Shown here: in pieces, positions 5,053 to 6,461 of the stretch
How the letters are laid out: every line of letters starts with the position of its first letter
Position numbering within the stretch: the first letter of the stretch is position 1
Origin: an uncultured Oscillospiraceae bacterium
GTDB lineage: Bacteria > Bacillota > Clostridia > Oscillospirales > Ruminococcaceae
Reading direction: 5' to 3'
DNA: 6,461 nt
NCBI GenBank assembly: GCA_910578755.1
Contig: CAJTSZ010000109.1
Span: forward strand, 1 to 6,461
The notes under the pieces: generated by a model
Seen by the model: the letters and a program-made list of their open reading frames with translations, nothing else
Databases searched by the model: none
What the model was told of the DNA's origin: nothing
Program-made: the position numbers and the translations under genes

Positions 5053-5283
5053 AAATGTGAAATCAGCAATGAGGAAAGCTATAAATTATGTAGTCTGCCC
5101 AGAGAGCTGGCGGGCGGTGCGAGCCAGTGAGACAGTAGTTTTATCCACTTTCGGAGCTGCCGGTGAGGAACCGGAGGCTAGCGCCCTTTACCGCGCTTTT
5201 GAGAGGCCGGCAATGCCCGGCAATTTGGGTGGCAACGCGGAGTTCTTTCGTCCCATGGTTAGAGGGGCGAAGGGGCTTTTTTT
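5053..5283 (+). promoter_or_regulatory. T-box riboswitch, serine specific
   Basis: A leader that reads tRNA-Ser charging and lets serS be transcribed when uncharged tRNA-Ser binds. Visible parts in order: stem I base AGC (5065-5067) / GCT (5156-5158) with the kink-turn strands ATGA (5069-5072) and GGA (5153-5155); helix GAAAG (5074-5078) / CTTTC (5148-5152); specifier UCC (5144-5146) followed by a purine next to that helix; AGAGAG (5101-5106); and an apical hairpin CTGGC/GCCAG with loop GGTGCGA. Later stems are CCGGT/ACCGG (5160-5174), AGCGC/GCGCT (5180-5197) and GCCGG/CCGGC (5206-5221). The T-box core GGGTGGCAACGCGG spans 5227-5240. The UGGC bulge (5230-5233) can pair with GCCA, as expected for a tRNA-Ser with discriminator G. 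The specifier, the bulge and the downstream gene all agree on serine. Confidence 0.94.
5241..5283 (+). terminator. T-box regulated terminator
   Basis: A 14-bp stem with several G-U pairs: 5241-5254 (ending TTCGTCCC) pairs with 5264-5277 (starting GGGGCGAA) around the loop ATGGTTAGA. The T-run is 5277-5283. The left arm begins right after the T-box core, so forming the antiterminator excludes the terminator. It ends 35 nt before the serS start codon. Confidence 0.9.
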
Positions 5284-5302
5284 ATTGACTGCAAAGCAAT
5301 AC

Positions 5303-5310
5303 AAAGGAGG
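5303..5310 (+). promoter_or_regulatory. Ribosome binding site of serS
   Basis: AAAGGAGG, 8 nt before the ATG at 5319. It decides this start over the in-frame ATG at codon 4. Confidence 0.9.
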
Positions 5311-5318
5311 AAAACAAT

Positions 5319-6461
5319 ATGTTAGACATGAAATTTTTAAGAAACAACCCGGACCTGGTAAAGGAAAATATAAAAAAGAAATTCCAGGACGAAAAACTAA
5401 TTTTGGTGGACGAGGTTTTAGATCTGGACCAGCAGTACCGCAACGCCAAAACCCGGGGCGACCAACTGCGTAGCCAGCGCAATTCCATAAGCAAGCAGAT
5501 TGGCGCGCTTATGGGCCAGGGCAAGCGGGAAGAAGCGGAACAGACCAAGGCCCAAGTAACCGCCATGGCCAAGGAACTGGCCGACTTGGAGGTGCTGGAG
5601 GAAGAGCTGAGCGCGAAAATTAGAGAACGGATGCTGGTAATTCCCAACATTATTGACCCTTCTGTTCCCATTGGCAAGGACGACAGCGAAAACGTAGAGG
5701 TGGAACACTTTGGCGAACCTGCTGTTCCTGACTTTGAAATTCCCTACCATGTGGACATTATGGAAAGCCTCCACGGTATTGACCTGGACAGCGCCAGAAA
5801 AACCAGCGGCAACGGCTTTTACTACCTTTGCGGGGACATTGCCCGGTTGCATTCCGCCATACTTGCCTACGCAAGGGACTTTATGATTGACCGCGGCTTT
5901 ACCTACTATATTCCCCCGTTTATGATTCGCAGCAATGTGGTAAACGGCGTTATGAGCTTTGCCGAAATGGAAGGCATGATGTACAAAATTGAAGGCGAGG
6001 ATTTGTACCTGATTGGCACCAGCGAACACTCTATGATTGGTAAATTTATTGACACCTTTTTGGAAGAAGGCGAGCTGCCCAAGGCGCTGACCAGCTATTC
6101 CCCCTGCTTCCGCAAGGAGGTTGGCGCCCATGGCATTGAGGAGCGCGGCGTTTACCGTATTCACCAGTTTGAAAAGCAGGAAATGATTGTGGTGTGCAAG
6201 CCGGAGGACAGCGCCCAGTGGTTTACAAAGCTGTACCAAAACACGGTAGATTTCTTCCGTTCCCTGGATATTCCCGTGCGCACCTTAGAGTGCTGCTCCG
6301 GCGATTTGGCTGATTTAAAAGTAAAAAGCATTGACGTTGAAGCATGGTCCCCTCGGCAGAAAAAATACTTTGAAGTGGGCAGCTGCTCCAACCTGGGGGA
6401 CGCCCAGGCCCGCCGTTTGGGCATCCGCATTAAAAACAAGGAGGGCAACTACTTTGCCCAC
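5319..6461 (+). CDS. serS: Seryl-tRNA synthetase, 3' end beyond the window
   Basis: Class II aminoacyl-tRNA synthetase charging tRNA-Ser with serine in the cytoplasm. 381 codons are present; the family is usually about 420-430, so only the C-terminus with class II motif 3 is missing, because the window ends. The N-terminus MLDMKFLRNNPDLVKENI is typical. Residues about 30-105 form the long charged coiled-coil arm that contacts the tRNA-Ser variable arm. The catalytic domain shows the serine-pocket stretch GTSEHS (233-238), motif 2 from CFRKE (263-267) to HQFEKQE (282-288), and SCSN..DAQARR (355-366). Residues around 233-289 read GTSEH and KEVGAHGIEERGVYRIHQFEKQE, where common bacterial enzymes have PTAEV and [22 protein letters not shown], so this is a divergent subtype. 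It is expressed from its own T-box controlled promoter. Confidence 0.97.
   Translation, partial: MLDMKFLRNNPDLVKENIKKKFQDEKLILVDEVLDLDQQYRNAKTRGDQLRSQRNSISKQIGALMGQGKREEAEQTKAQVTAMAKELADLEVLEEELSAKIRERMLVIPNIIDPSVPIGKDDSENVEVEHFGEPAVPDFEIPYHVDIMESLHGIDLDSARKTSGNGFYYLCGDIARLHSAILAYARDFMIDRGFTYYIPPFMIRSNVVNGVMSFAEMEGMMYKIEGEDLYLIGTSEHSMIGKFIDTFLEEGELPKALTSYSPCFRKEVGAHGIEERGVYRIHQFEKQEMIVVCKPEDSAQWFTKLYQNTVDFFRSLDIPVRTLECCSGDLADLKVKSIDVEAWSPRQKKYFEVGSCSNLGDAQARRLGIRIKNKEGNYFAH

Noticed and set aside
5012..5473. Plus-strand open frame of 153 codons
   Set aside because: It begins inside the serS promoter, crosses the whole T-box and terminator, and continues out of frame into serS, which has the recognisable protein.
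5418..6239. Minus-strand open frame of 273 codons
   Set aside because: It is antisense to serS, whose frame carries clear class II synthetase motifs. The long antisense frame is a by-product of codon use.

Overview
The window looks like chromosomal DNA of a low-to-moderate GC Clostridia-type Firmicute, possibly an Oscillospiraceae/Ruminococcaceae-like gut anaerobe. The reasons are a T-box leader on a seryl-tRNA synthetase gene, strong AAAGGAGG-type ribosome binding sites, sigma-A-type promoters, intrinsic terminators and a Gram-positive style lipoprotein. The family-level placement is inference only.

Three genes are convincing. (1) 681-2990, minus strand: a 769-residue lipoprotein joining an N-terminal beta-propeller-like region with an Asp-box to a C-terminal ABC-type extracellular solute-binding domain. 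No permease or ATPase lies beside it. (2) 3883-4758, minus strand: galU, UTP-glucose-1-phosphate uridylyltransferase, apparently monocistronic with its own terminator. (3) 5319 to the right edge, plus strand: serS, cut by the window end, preceded by a sigma-A promoter and a complete serine T-box (UCC specifier, UGGC bulge for tRNA-Ser, terminator). galU and serS are divergent; the lipoprotein gene and galU run the same way but are separated by about 890 bases of non-coding DNA. The genes do not form an obvious pathway: one is carbohydrate uptake or sensing at the surface, one is UDP-glucose supply and one is translation.

The unusual part is the non-coding DNA. Bases 1-600 and 3093-3790 are almost continuous runs of short perfect or near-perfect palindromes, with no believable gene. 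Both runs contain a copy of the same structured element of about 113 nt (11-124 and 3458-3570). It has two 10-bp stems, and the second stem keeps its pairing although its sequence differs between copies, as does a short inner stem. Beyond this core the homology continues for about 48 nt, but in the left copy the adjoining segment (125-202) is inverted between CCCGCT and AGCGGG. Turning it round restores colinearity with the right copy. This looks like a mobile or recombining, structure-conserved extragenic repeat family rather than random sequence. I do not recognise it as a named RNA or repeat family.

Region by region: 1-600 is the left palindrome array; 629-654 the lipoprotein terminator; 681-2990 the lipoprotein gene; 2999-3081 its ribosome binding site and putative promoter with a direct repeat; 3093-3377 the first right-hand hairpin array; 3458-3618 the second copy of the element; 3657-3789 more hairpins; 3807-3844 the galU terminator; 3883-4758 galU; 4759-4898 the galU leader and putative promoter; 5018-5046 the serS promoter; 5053-5283 the T-box; 5319-6461 serS.
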